This document shows positions 14,849 to 24,200 of a stretch of 36,015 bases of DNA, piece by piece. A program made the translations under genes and the position numbers. The notes beneath the pieces were generated by a model, which was given only the letters and a program-made list of their open reading frames with translations, did no database searches and was not told where the DNA came from. Origin of the DNA: Deltaproteobacteria bacterium (GTDB lineage Bacteria; Myxococcota_A; Bradymonadia; REDH01); assembly GCA_007693585.1 (NCBI GenBank), contig REDH01000066.1, positions 1 to 36,015 on the forward strand, in the 5' to 3' direction. Within the stretch, counting starts at the first letter, position 1; every line of letters starts with the position of its first letter.

Positions 14849-16156
14849 ATGTCCGACCGCCCCCCCACCCGCGGCAAGCGACTCTGGAAGCTCGCCTCCA
14901 TGTCCGCCTCCGTCGCCGGCGACTTCGCCCGCACACGCCTGCGAAACACCTTCCGCTCCCAGGAAGACGCCGAAGCCGACCAGCGCGAGAGCTTCCGACG
15001 CTCCGGCGAACGCATCGCCGAAACCCTCGGACAGCTCAAGGGCGCCGCCATGAAGGTCGGTCAGATGGCCTCCGTCGGCGCCGACCTCCTCCCCCGCGAA
15101 CTCTCCGACGCCCTCCGCGTCCTCCAGCGCGAAGCGCCCCCCATGCCCATCGAGGTCATCGAGGAACAGATCGAACGCGAATTCGGCGTCATCCCCGAAC
15201 GACTCTTCGCCTCCTTCAACCCCGAACCCTTCGCCGCCGCCTCCATCGGACAGGTCCACCGCGCCACCACCGACGACGGCGTCGAGGTCATCGTCAAGGT
15301 CCAGTACCCCGGCGTCGACGACTCCGTCGACACCGACCTCAACCACCTCCGCTTCGCACTGCGCGCCTCCGGAATGGTCGGACGCCACCACCGCGACGCC
15401 TTCGACCGGCTCTTCGAGGAACTCCGCTCCAAGCTCCACGAAGAACTCGACTACACCAACGAAGCCCACAACCTCCGACTCCTCCGCGAAGTCCACCGCG
15501 ACGACCCCTTCGTCCACCTCCCCGAAGTCATCGGCGAACGCTCCGCAAAACGCGTCCTCACCCTCTCCTTCGAAGACGGCACCCCCCTGCGCGAGGTCGA
15601 GGACACCTGGCCACAGGACCTCCGAAACACCATCGGCGCCAACCTCGTCCGCCTCCTCGCCCGACAGATCTTCGACGCCAGACTCATCCACGCCGACCCC
15701 AACCCCGGAAACTTCGCCTTCCGCGACGACGGCACCATCGTCCTCTACGACTACGGCTGCGTGAAGGCCCTCGACCCCGACACCATGGACGCCTGGGAAC
15801 ACGGCATCCGCGCAGGACTCCACGAGGACTACGAAGCCCTCGACGAAGCCCTCTTCCGCCTCGGAGCCCGACTCCCCGACTCCCCCCCCGTCGACGCCGA
15901 CTTCTACCGACCCTGGCGAGACATCATGCTCGAACCCTTCCTCGGCACCGACTACAACTTCGGCGAAGCCAGACTCCAGGAAAAGGCACGAAAGCTACTC
16001 CCCGACTTCTTCCGAAACATCCAGAGCTTCCAGCCACCCGTCGAGCTCGCCTTCCTCGACCGCACCATCGGCGGACACTACGGCACCCTCCGCCGACTCC
16101 GCGCCACCGGACCCTGGCGAGACATCGTCGCCCCCTGGATCGACCTCGACGCATGA
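14849..16156 (+). CDS. UbiB/ABC1/ADCK-type atypical kinase
   Basis: A 435-residue member of the UbiB family of protein-kinase-like ATPases, which support quinone or lipid metabolism at membranes. Diagnostic features are the KxGQ motif in the N-terminal extension (AAMKVGQMAS), the Ala-rich loop AAASIGQVH replacing the kinase Gly loop, the lysine of IVKVQYPG, catalytic HADPNPGNF, and the metal-binding DYG in place of DFG. There are no clear C-terminal transmembrane helices, so a soluble or peripheral form is likely. ATG 14849 follows no obvious Shine-Dalgarno. Its stop codon overlaps the start of the next gene (ATGA). It is divergent from the Clp operon across 229 bp. No ubiquinone or menaquinone genes are adjacent, so the substrate is unknown. 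Confidence 0.9.
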   Translation: MSDRPPTRGKRLWKLASMSASVAGDFARTRLRNTFRSQEDAEADQRESFRRSGERIAETLGQLKGAAMKVGQMASVGADLLPRELSDALRVLQREAPPMPIEVIEEQIEREFGVIPERLFASFNPEPFAAASIGQVHRATTDDGVEVIVKVQYPGVDDSVDTDLNHLRFALRASGMVGRHHRDAFDRLFEELRSKLHEELDYTNEAHNLRLLREVHRDDPFVHLPEVIGERSAKRVLTLSFEDGTPLREVEDTWPQDLRNTIGANLVRLLARQIFDARLIHADPNPGNFAFRDDGTIVLYDYGCVKALDPDTMDAWEHGIRAGLHEDYEALDEALFRLGARLPDSPPVDADFYRPWRDIMLEPFLGTDYNFGEARLQEKARKLLPDFFRNIQSFQPPVELAFLDRTIGGHYGTLRRLRATGPWRDIVAPWIDLDA

Positions 16157-17148
16157 CCACCCGAATCCTCCTCCTCTCCACACTCCTCCTCGTCACCACC
16201 GCCACCACCGCGCACGCCGAGGAACTCTGGCTCGTCCTCCCCCTCCAGGCCCGAGGCGTCGACGCACACCTCGCCGACGTCACCACCGACCTCCTCGTCC
16301 AGGACCTCCGCGCACGCGGCCGACAGGCACGACGCGCTCCCGTCGACTCCTGCGACGACACCGCCTGCGCTCGACTCGCCCTCGAACAGCTCGGCGCACA
16401 GCGCGCCGTCCACGGAACCCTCACCTCCCTCGGCGAACGCATCCTCCTCAATGTGACCGTCACCGCCCCCGACGGCCGCTCCATCGACCAGCAGCGCTTC
16501 AGCGTCGACCGACCCGAGGAGCTCGACCTCGCCTCCTCCCGCATCGTCGAAGCCCTCGTCACCGGACGACCCGTCGGCACCACCGCTCGGCTCGGCTCCG
16601 TCACCACCGAGGAAGCCCGACCCGACACACGACGCGAAGCCTGGCGCGGAACCAGCCTGCGACTCCACAGCGTCCACCCCCTCGGCAGCTCCATGGCCGA
16701 CGCAGGTCCCGGACTCGGCATCGACATCGGCTACGCATTCGAAGGACGACACTTCGCCCTCGAACCCCGCATCGGCGCACGCTGGAGACCCTCCCTCGAC
16801 GACGAACGCACCGGCGGCTTCCTCGAAGGCGTCCTCGACCTCGGCGCCCTCTGGATCCCCGGCACCGGCAACGTCACCCCCTTCCTCGGCGGCGGCGCCG
16901 GACTGCGATGGCTCCGCACCCCCTGGCTCGACTCCCGCACCCTCGGCACCATCCTCGTCACCGAGCAGCAGGAACGCGTCACCGACCACGGCTTCGGCAT
17001 CGGACTCCACACCCGCGCCGGACTCCTCCTCCTGCGCACCTACGCCTTCCGCATGAGCGGGCACGCCGAATGGAGCGTCGCCTTCATCGAAGCGCGCAAC
17101 CGCAGCGCACAGCACACCCTCTCCCTCGGCGTCGCCGCCCACTTCTGA
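16153..17148 (+). CDS. Exported protein: TolB/FlgO-like N-terminal domain plus outer-membrane barrel
   Basis: 331 residues with a Sec signal peptide (MTTRILLLSTLLLVTTATTAHA). Residues ~25-140 resemble the small periplasmic nucleotide- or peptide-like domain seen in TolB-N/FlgO-type proteins, including a Cys pair in SCDDTACARLALEQLG. The C-terminal ~165 residues show repeated amphipathic strands with Gly and aromatic residues and end in ...LGVAAHF, a terminal Phe typical of barrels inserted by Bam. The start overlaps the UbiB-like stop by 4 bp, so the two are co-translated. The family and function are not known to me; a surface or envelope-sensing role is inferred. Confidence 0.65.
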   Translation: MTTRILLLSTLLLVTTATTAHAEELWLVLPLQARGVDAHLADVTTDLLVQDLRARGRQARRAPVDSCDDTACARLALEQLGAQRAVHGTLTSLGERILLNVTVTAPDGRSIDQQRFSVDRPEELDLASSRIVEALVTGRPVGTTARLGSVTTEEARPDTRREAWRGTSLRLHSVHPLGSSMADAGPGLGIDIGYAFEGRHFALEPRIGARWRPSLDDERTGGFLEGVLDLGALWIPGTGNVTPFLGGGAGLRWLRTPWLDSRTLGTILVTEQQERVTDHGFGIGLHTRAGLLLLRTYAFRMSGHAEWSVAFIEARNRSAQHTLSLGVAAHF

Positions 17149-17163
17149 AGGACCCGACCCGCC

Positions 17164-17676
17164 ATGCACCGCGCACGCTCCCTCCTCATCGCCCTCCTCG
17201 CCTCCGGCACCACCCTCCTCGCCGCCTGCGACGACCTCGACGACGAGGGCCCGTTCCCCTCCGGCGCCTGCGAAGGACCCCCGGCCCCGGTGCAGGGCAA
17301 TTGGACCCTCCGCGGCGAGGGCGACAGACGCGACTGCATCGACGACGCCTTCAACGGGGCGTTCGACATCACCACCCCCGTCGCCGTGGCCGTCACCCTC
17401 GGCCAGGCCGAGGACGGCCCGGTGCCGTTCACCGGCACCCCGGTCGAGGGCGACGTTCCCCCGGGGTTCCGCTTCGACGGGGACGTGGAGGGCCCGTGCG
17501 TGCGCCTCGAGTATGCCGAGACCGTCCTGATCGACAACCAGCCGGAATCCCGGCGGCGGCTGCAGATGAGCTTCGTCGGCGTCGCGGGCGAGGAAGGCAT
17601 CGTGCGCGGCAGCTTCACGGGAACCGGACCGCTGGGATGCAGCACGCGGGGTACCTTCGAGGCGTTCGTGGACTGA
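17164..17676 (+). CDS. Hypothetical lipoprotein
   Basis: 170 residues with a lipobox signal peptide (LLAAC at residues ~19-23). The mature part begins with an acidic linker, then a likely beta-sandwich with four Cys spaced for two disulfides (SGACEG, RDCIDD, GPCVRL, GCSTRG). It begins 15 bp after the outer-membrane protein, with AGGA upstream of the ATG, and is the last gene of the UbiB-like operon. No family is recognised. Confidence 0.75.
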   Translation: MHRARSLLIALLASGTTLLAACDDLDDEGPFPSGACEGPPAPVQGNWTLRGEGDRRDCIDDAFNGAFDITTPVAVAVTLGQAEDGPVPFTGTPVEGDVPPGFRFDGDVEGPCVRLEYAETVLIDNQPESRRRLQMSFVGVAGEEGIVRGSFTGTGPLGCSTRGTFEAFVD

Positions 17677-17830
17677 GCGGCAGCGGAAACCGCGTCACGC
17701 CCGCCCGGGGAGACCACCACCGGACGGCTCCATGCGCGACACCCGGGACAGGTCGGGTGGAGCGAACCGCGAAGGGCGCGAGAAGACGGAGCGCCCAACA
17801 AGGGGATCGCTCTCGACGGCCGCACGGCAC

Positions 17831-17848
17831 GGCGGCGGCAGCGCCGCC
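17831..17848. terminator. Possible hairpin terminator between converging genes
   Basis: GGCGGCG-GCAG-CGCCGCC gives a 7-bp stem with a 4-nt loop, 11 bp beyond the beta-helix lipoprotein stop. There is no T tract. The hairpin is clear; a terminator role is a guess. Confidence 0.35.
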
Positions 17849-17858
17849 ACCGATGCGG

Positions 17859-20033
17859 TCAGGGCGCGACGCAGTCCTCGGGACCGTTGATGCCCTCGAA
17901 GGTGTTCGCCGTGCAGATGTCAGCGTTCACCGTGCTGTTCGAGTTGACGACGATGCCGGCGGCCTCGTTCTCGGTGGCTCGGCCGATGTTCCGGAAGGTG
18001 GCGTTGGTGACGGTGACGTCCGCCGTGAAACCCGAGGTGCGCCCGATGGCGAGACCGGCAGGAATGTTGACCCCGCTGAAGCTGCTGCGCCCCGCATCCT
18101 CGACGAGGATGTGGTCGATGATCGACGTGGCGCCGTCGGTGTTGCGCAGGAAGATCCCGTTCCACCATCCCGGTTCGGCGGTAGCCCCGACGAAGGTGAT
18201 CCGGTCGTCTGCCGTGCCCGTCATCTCGACGCGCCCTCCGTCCACGGAGAGCCCGCGCTCGGCGTCGAAGACGAAGGCGGTGCCCGCCTCGATGGCGATG
18301 TCGTGCTCGATGGTCGGGCTGCCCGTCACGCGATAGGGGACGCCAGGATTGCGCCAGGTGCCGTCGGTGCCCGTGGAACCGCCCCGAACCTCGATGGCAT
18401 CCACACCATTGCCGGTAAACGTGCTCGCCTCGTCGATGCGAACGAGAGCGGCGAGGACAACCGAGGCGGCGGGGCCGCCGTTGTCCTCGAAGATGAGGCT
18501 CTCCCAGCCGGTGATGGCGCCATTGCTGTGGGCGAAGAGCCCGTAACCGGCGCTGTTGCGGACGGTGACGTGCTCGAGGGCGACCGAGGCGTTGAACGAG
18601 CTTCGGGAGATGGCGATTCCGGCGGGTTCGACGGATCCATGCAGGGCGCTCTCGCCCGCGTACTCGACGACGAGGTGGGTGAAGCGGTTCTCGGGGCTGG
18701 TGCCGTCCCGCAGGAAGATGCCCTGCCACCAGCCCGCCTCGGGTTCGGTCGCGGAGAAGTGCACGGGAGCCCCGGCCGTGCCGTCGATGATGGTCGGTTG
18801 CCCATGGATCTCGACGCTGGCGGCATCGCGCATCAGGAACCGCGCACCGGCAGCGATGGTGATGGTGTCCGAACCGCCCAGCGTGAAGCTCGACGAACGA
18901 TACGGAACATCGAGAGCAGGGATCGTTCCGCCTTCGGACAGGGAGCCGCCGGTGAGAATGACGTTGTCCTGATCGTTGCCGGCGAAGGTGCTCTCGTCGT
19001 CGAGCAGGACGAGGTGGCGCGCGGCGATGGTCATCGGGATGGCATTTCCGGTCAGGGTGTTGCGCTCGAAGGCATTGAGCGTCGCACCGGAGTGGATGTG
19101 GATGCCGCTGCCGGCGTTGTTCTCGAAGGTGCTGTCCTGAACGCGCACGCCACCGCCGAAGGAGGAGCGTCCGAGGGTCAGGCCGGCAGGGTCGACGGAC
19201 CCGTGGAAGGCGGTGCTTCCCGCATTTCGGATGGTCACATGGAACAGGCGGTTGGTGGGCCGATCCGTGAGGATGTGCACCCCCTGCCACCAGCCGCGCT
19301 CATCCTCGGTGCCGCGCAGGACGATCGGCGCCTGCTCGGTTCCTTCGGCCCGCAGCGCACCGTCGTTCGTGACCGTGATCGCCGCGGCGTCCCGGAAGAG
19401 CACCGTGGTGCCCGCCTCGATGCGCAGCTCGGCCCGGACGTTCACCGTACCCGTGACCACGTAGGCCGGACACTCGCCCGCCTGCGATGCCCAGGTCTCG
19501 TCGCTCGAGATCGTGCCGGAGATCTCCACCGCCTCGGGGCATCCGGCCGTCTGGAACCCGGCGCTGTCGACGCTCTCGAACGCGCCCGCACGGACCACGA
19601 GCCGGATGCGGTACTCGCCGGGCCGATCAGGGGTGAACGTCGTGATCTCCGCCTCCGGATCCGCGATCGCCGCCACGCTGCCCGAGGGCCGCTCGCGCAC
19701 CGTCCACGAGAACATCAGCTCGTCCTCGGTGGTGTTGGTGGACGCAGACCCGTCGAGGGTGATCGGGGATCCGACCAGGAACGGACCCTCGAGCCCGAGA
19801 ATGTTCGCCTGGACCGTCCCGTCGTCGATGCCCGTGAGCTCGTCGGTATCGATCCCGGAGGAGGGGGGCTCCACGCCGGTGGGCAATCCCCCGGTCTGGC
19901 CCGGATCCGTGGGCACCCCGGTCTGGCCGGGCACCGTGTCTTCGGCGGTGGTCAGCTCGTCGCACGCCGTGAGGCCGAGGGCCAGCAACACGGCGAACGG
20001 CAGGGTCGTCCAGCGGGTGAATTGTCGCATCAT
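17859..20033 (-). CDS. Right-handed beta-helix lipoprotein
   Basis: 724 residues. The signal peptide MMRQFTRWTTLPFAVLLALG ends in lipobox LTAC. A Gly/Pro/Thr linker (~25-60) precedes a PKD-like Ig domain (~65-150, with SPITLDGSAS, FSWTV and PGEYRIRLVV). The remainder holds three similar modules of ~170 residues, each with an IEAGT(T/A)-like start, a GWWQG(I/V) or GWWNGI segment, a TIRNAG/VEYAG/VEDAG turn, a PAGL/PAGI-(G/S)RSS-like strand and an SG(I/Y)(H/F)-type turn. This is the signature of parallel beta-helix (PbH1) proteins. Such folds bind or cleave polysaccharides or act as adhesins; no catalytic residues are identified. GGAA precedes the ATG pair at 20033/20030. It ends with a Cys pair. 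Confidence 0.85.
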   Translation of the reverse strand: MMRQFTRWTTLPFAVLLALGLTACDELTTAEDTVPGQTGVPTDPGQTGGLPTGVEPPSSGIDTDELTGIDDGTVQANILGLEGPFLVGSPITLDGSASTNTTEDELMFSWTVRERPSGSVAAIADPEAEITTFTPDRPGEYRIRLVVRAGAFESVDSAGFQTAGCPEAVEISGTISSDETWASQAGECPAYVVTGTVNVRAELRIEAGTTVLFRDAAAITVTNDGALRAEGTEQAPIVLRGTEDERGWWQGVHILTDRPTNRLFHVTIRNAGSTAFHGSVDPAGLTLGRSSFGGGVRVQDSTFENNAGSGIHIHSGATLNAFERNTLTGNAIPMTIAARHLVLLDDESTFAGNDQDNVILTGGSLSEGGTIPALDVPYRSSSFTLGGSDTITIAAGARFLMRDAASVEIHGQPTIIDGTAGAPVHFSATEPEAGWWQGIFLRDGTSPENRFTHLVVEYAGESALHGSVEPAGIAISRSSFNASVALEHVTVRNSAGYGLFAHSNGAITGWESLIFEDNGGPAASVVLAALVRIDEASTFTGNGVDAIEVRGGSTGTDGTWRNPGVPYRVTGSPTIEHDIAIEAGTAFVFDAERGLSVDGGRVEMTGTADDRITFVGATAEPGWWNGIFLRNTDGATSIIDHILVEDAGRSSFSGVNIPAGLAIGRTSGFTADVTVTNATFRNIGRATENEAAGIVVNSNSTVNADICTANTFEGINGPEDCVAP

Positions 20034-20103
20034 GTCGTTCCGGAACAAATGGGTGGTGGGACTCGGCCGTGTCACCGGCCGAAGCGGGATGGCCCGAAGG
20101 GAC

Positions 20104-20132
20104 GACGTAGGAACGATGCGCGACCGGGTCAA
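20104..20132 (-). promoter_or_regulatory. Candidate promoter of the beta-helix lipoprotein
   Basis: On the minus strand TTGACC (20132-20127), 17-bp spacer, TACGTC (20109-20104), about 71 bp before the start. The -10 is weak. Confidence 0.3.
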
Positions 20133-20201
20133 ACCATCGACCGTGAATGAACGCCGGACGCACAGCTTCGGGTGAACTTCGACGAACCTTGCCCTGCCCC
20201 C

Positions 20202-20230
20202 TCGACAAGGCGCTACAGGTGGGTGACATT
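20202..20230 (+). promoter_or_regulatory. Weak candidate promoter of the dehydrogenase-kinase-peptidase operon
   Basis: TCGACA (20202-20207), 17-bp spacer, GACATT (20225-20230). If used, the tandem repeats at 20281-20397 would be transcribed as a ~170-nt leader. Confidence 0.28.
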
Positions 20231-20280
20231 GCCCGGGGGGACGCAAGGAACACGCCGACGCCGCGGGGGGCTCGACCCTG

Positions 20281-20397
20281 CCGACACGACACCGATCACC
20301 GACACGACGCCGATCACCGACACGACGCCGATCACCGACACGACGCCGTTCACCGACACGACGCCGTTCACCGACACGACACGACACGACACGACAC
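20281..20397. repeat. 18-bp tandem repeats running into a GACAC microsatellite
   Basis: Five units of CCGACACGACRCCGWTCA, starting at 20281, 20299, 20317, 20335 and 20353, are followed from 20371 by tandem ACGAC pentamers. The tract ends 16 bp before the dehydrogenase ATG. It occupies the downstream third of the 379-bp intergenic region 20034-20412. Confidence 0.9.
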
Positions 20398-20412
20398 CGG
20401 AGACTGTTGCCC

Positions 20413-21234
20413 ATGCGAAGCCTCGAGGGAAAGACACTGTTCATCACCGGCGCGAGCCGGGGAATCGGCAAGGCCATCGCCCTGCGGGCCGCCCGCGACG
20501 GAGCCAACGTCGTGGTGGCCGCCAAGACCACGGAGCCGCACCCGAAGCTCGAGGGGACGATCTTCACCGCCGCCGAGGAGATCGAGGCGGCCGGGGGAAG
20601 AGCGCTGCCGGTGAAGGTGGACATCCGCTCGGAGGAGGACGTCGACGCTGCGGTGGCGCAGGCGGTCGAGACGTTCGGAGGCATCGACATCTGCATCAAC
20701 AACGCGTCGGCCATCTCCCTGACGCCCACGCTGCAGACGGAAATGAAGCGCTACGACCTGATGCACCAGATCAACACCCGGGGCACCTTTCTGGTCTCCC
20801 AGCGCTGCCTGCCCCATCTGCTGAAGGCGGAGAACCCGCACATCCTGAACCTCTCGCCGCCGCTGAACATGGAGGAGCGCTGGTTCGCCCCCCATGTGGC
20901 CTATACCATGGCCAAGTTCGGGATGAGCATGTGCGTGCTCGGCATGGCCGGTGAGTTCCGCGAGCAGGGGGTCGGCGTCAACGCCCTGTGGCCACGCACC
21001 ACGATCGCCACCGCCGCCGTGCGCAACCTTCTCGGCGGCGAGGAGATGTGCCGCGCATCCCGCACCCCGGACATCATGGGCGAGGCGGCCTGGTACATCC
21101 TCACACGACCCTCGCGGGAGTGCACGGGGAACTTCTTCATCGACGACGAGGTGATGGCGTCGGAGGGCATCACCGATCTGACACCGTACGCCGTCGATCC
21201 CGAGGCCGAGCTGTTCCCCGACTTCTTCGTGTAG
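20413..21234 (+). CDS. Short-chain dehydrogenase, HSDL2-like
   Basis: A 273-residue Rossmann-fold oxidoreductase. The cofactor motif TGASRGIG (~12-19) and the INNAS motif are present, and the catalytic YxxxK is YTMAK. The segments LNLSPPLNM, WFAPHVAYTMAKFGMSMCVLGMA and NALWPRT are those of hydroxysteroid-dehydrogenase-like protein 2 (HSDL2), a peroxisomal or mitochondrial lipid enzyme in animals. The SCP2 sterol-carrier domain that follows in animal HSDL2 is absent. The substrate is unknown, probably a fatty-acyl or sterol-like hydroxy compound. ATG 20413 is preferred over TTG 20407 because GGAG (20399-20402) is then 10 bases away. The kinase gene follows after 26 bp. Confidence 0.85.
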   Translation: MRSLEGKTLFITGASRGIGKAIALRAARDGANVVVAAKTTEPHPKLEGTIFTAAEEIEAAGGRALPVKVDIRSEEDVDAAVAQAVETFGGIDICINNASAISLTPTLQTEMKRYDLMHQINTRGTFLVSQRCLPHLLKAENPHILNLSPPLNMEERWFAPHVAYTMAKFGMSMCVLGMAGEFREQGVGVNALWPRTTIATAAVRNLLGGEEMCRASRTPDIMGEAAWYILTRPSRECTGNFFIDDEVMASEGITDLTPYAVDPEAELFPDFFV

Positions 21235-21260
21235 CTCCTCCGAATCGCCCCGGCCGCGCC

Positions 21261-24200
21261 GTGCGTCCCGACCCCAGCCAGCCCGATGAACCCCTGCCCT
21301 CGACCGCCTCCCGGGGCCGGTTCGAGCGCCGTGGCATGCTGGGGCGTGGCGGCATGGGGATCGTGTGGCTGGCGTGGGACCGCGAACGCCAGCAGGAGGT
21401 TGCGCTCAAGCGGATGAATGACCTGCGGCCCGACCAGCTCCGGCGATTCAAGAATGGCTTTCGCGCCCTGCAGGACATCCGCCACCCCGGCCTGGCCCGG
21501 ATGTTCGAGCTCGGCACCGACGACGAGGGGCCCTACCTCGTCATGGAGCCGATCCATGGCGTCGACCTCCTGACCTACGTCCATGGCCCGGGCGAGATCA
21601 CCTTCGCGCCGCCTCCCCCCGAGCTCACCGATCCCGACCGGAGCACCTCGCGGGTCTTTCACGGCACCGAGCCCATCCAGCTCGCGGAGATCCGCGCCCT
21701 CCGGGCCCAGACCGGACCCATCGTGGTCACCGACCGGCGTCCGGTGCAGCGACGGCCCATCGACAGCGAGGCCGGCCTCGCGCTCACCCAGCCCATCGCC
21801 CCGGGCGAGGCCCGCCACCCCGGCAGCAGCGGCAGCGCCAGCACCGGAACGCTCCGCTCCCGGCCGCTGTCGGTCGACCACCGCAGGGAGCGCCGCAGCA
21901 GCGGCACCGAGTCCATCGAGCGCCCTCCCCTCAACCTTGCGCGGCTCGCCCACGTCCTGCCCCAGCTCCTCGAGGCCCTCCTCGCCCTCCATGCCCACGG
22001 TCAGATCCACCGCGATCTCAAGCCGCGGAATGTCCTCGTGGATGGCACCGGGACCCTCAAGCTGCTCGACTTCGGCGTCGTCGCCGAGAGCGGACGGCCG
22101 CTGCAGGGAACGCTCTGCGGCACCATCGGCTACATCGCCCCCGAGGAGTTCGGCGGCTCCCCTCCCGGACCCGCCTCCGACCGCTACGCCCTCGGCGCCA
22201 TCCTCTTCCGGATGTTCTCCGGGCGCGCCCCCTTCGAAGGCTCCCGAGCCGAAGTGCTCCGCCAGACCCTGCGCAGTCGCCCACCGCTCCTCGAGGACAT
22301 CGCCCCCTGGACTCCGGTGAACGTCGGAATCCTGGTCGACCAGCTCCTGCACCCCGTTCCCGCCGAGCGACCCGGCGGCGCCGAGATCGCCGCCGTCTTC
22401 CGACGGGAACTCGGCATGCGCCCCATCCAGACGGAGCGTCGTGACGCCACCCGGCTGCTCGACGACGGCCAGCAGACCGCGCATCAGCTCCTGCGCCACG
22501 TCCGCGCCGGAGACGATCAGCCCAGGCTCACGCTCCTCACCGGCCCCCGCGACAGCGGAAAAAGACTCGCCCTGAGGCGACTCGCCACCCTCGCCGAGCA
22601 GCAGGGCTGGTGCATCCTCTCCGGACGCGCCACCCCCGACGACCGCGTCCCCTACTCCGCCCTCGACGGCGTCGTCGACAGCCTCTCTCTCACCCTGCGC
22701 ACCGACCCCGACGACCTCACCGACCCCCTGCCCCCCGAGGTCCTCGCGGCGCGGCACGTGCTCGCCCACCTCTTCCCGGTCCTCCGCGACGACACCTTCC
22801 GCCGCCTCGATCCCCCACCGGACCGGCCCGCCATCGTCGCCGCGCTGCTGACCTGCCTCGGTCACCTCGCCGAGCGGCACGCCGGCGCCCTCATCATCCT
22901 GCACGACGTCCACCTCGTCGACGGCGACTGCGAACTCCTGCTGGAGGCCGTCCTCCGGAACCCGCCCCAAGGCCTCCGCATCGTCGCCTCCACGGTCCCG
23001 GGGATCTTCAGCGGCGGCGCCCCGAACGACCACGACCAGGCCGTCCCCCTCCTCCGCCTCCTCGTGCGGTCGCAGAGCGGACTGGCCCGGCCCGTCCCCC
23101 TCGCGCCGCCGTCCGTCGACGCCATCGCCCACCGCATCGCCCGCGCCATCCGCCAGCCCGAGGCCCACAACGCGCCCCGCGTCCGCGCCCTCGCCCGCGC
23201 CTGCCAGGGGCATCCACGGCTCGCCATCCTCGCCGGCCGGCTGCTCCCCCACCTCCCGGCCGACAACCTCCCCACCGACCTCTGGCGCGCCTGGGTGGAC
23301 CACGCACTCCCACGGATCACCGACCAGGCGCTCGACGTCCTCTCCCTCGTCACCGTCGCCGACCACCCCCTCACCACCGACACCGTACACGCCTGCACCG
23401 GGCTCGACCCCACCGTCGTCCGCGAGGCCATCGAGCTGCTGCGCGACGCCGCACTCGCCGATGTCGACGCCGGGTCCCGACCCGGACCCCGCCTCGGAGT
23501 CGCCAGCCCCCACCTGCGCCCGCCCCTCCTCGATGCCCTCGCGCCCGCACGGCTCCAGCGCGCCCGACGCGCCCTCATCGAACACCTCGAACACGCCCAC
23601 GCCCGCAACCTCCCGCGGCTCATCCGGCTCTACCTCGACGAGGGAAGGACCCTCGACGCCCAACGCGCGGCACGCGCCGCCGCCGAGGACGCCCGCCAGC
23701 GGCTCGCCTGGGACTTCGCCGCCGAAATGTTCGCCCTCGCCGCCGACAACCCAGAGCTCTCCGACGAGGAGCGCGCTCACCTCATCATCGAACGCGCCCG
23801 CTGCCACGACGCCAACGGCCTCTACGACGAAGCCGCCGAGCTGTGGAGTCGCGCCGCCACCTTCTCCGGGCTTCCCCGGGACATCGCCCGCACCGCACGA
23901 CGGGGCCGGGCGATCGCCCAGCTCGCCGCCGGACGCGCCGAGGACGTCGCCCGGGACCTCCCCGGCCTCCGGCTCGGACGCGACGACAGCCCTCCGATCC
24001 TGCAGCGGCTGCGAAGCATGTGGGCGAAGACCCTCTTTCTCACCGGCGCGCCCGCGTCGCGCTGGTGGCGGGACGTCACGGGAGGTCTGCGACTCGGGCC
24101 CGCACACAGCGAGGAGACCGAACGGGAAGGGACCCTCGACATCCGTCTCGCCGGGCTCGTGCTCTTCCATGACCCCGAACAGGGCATGGTCCTCCTCATC

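Noticed and set aside
11185-17148. A ~2000-residue + strand frame
   Set aside because: The part before the 16153 gene is the antisense of the Clp/PlsX-like genes and an out-of-frame reading of the UbiB-like gene; absence of stops is due to high GC.
20281-20397. CRISPR-like array
   Set aside because: The units are contiguous with no spacers, and no cas genes are present.
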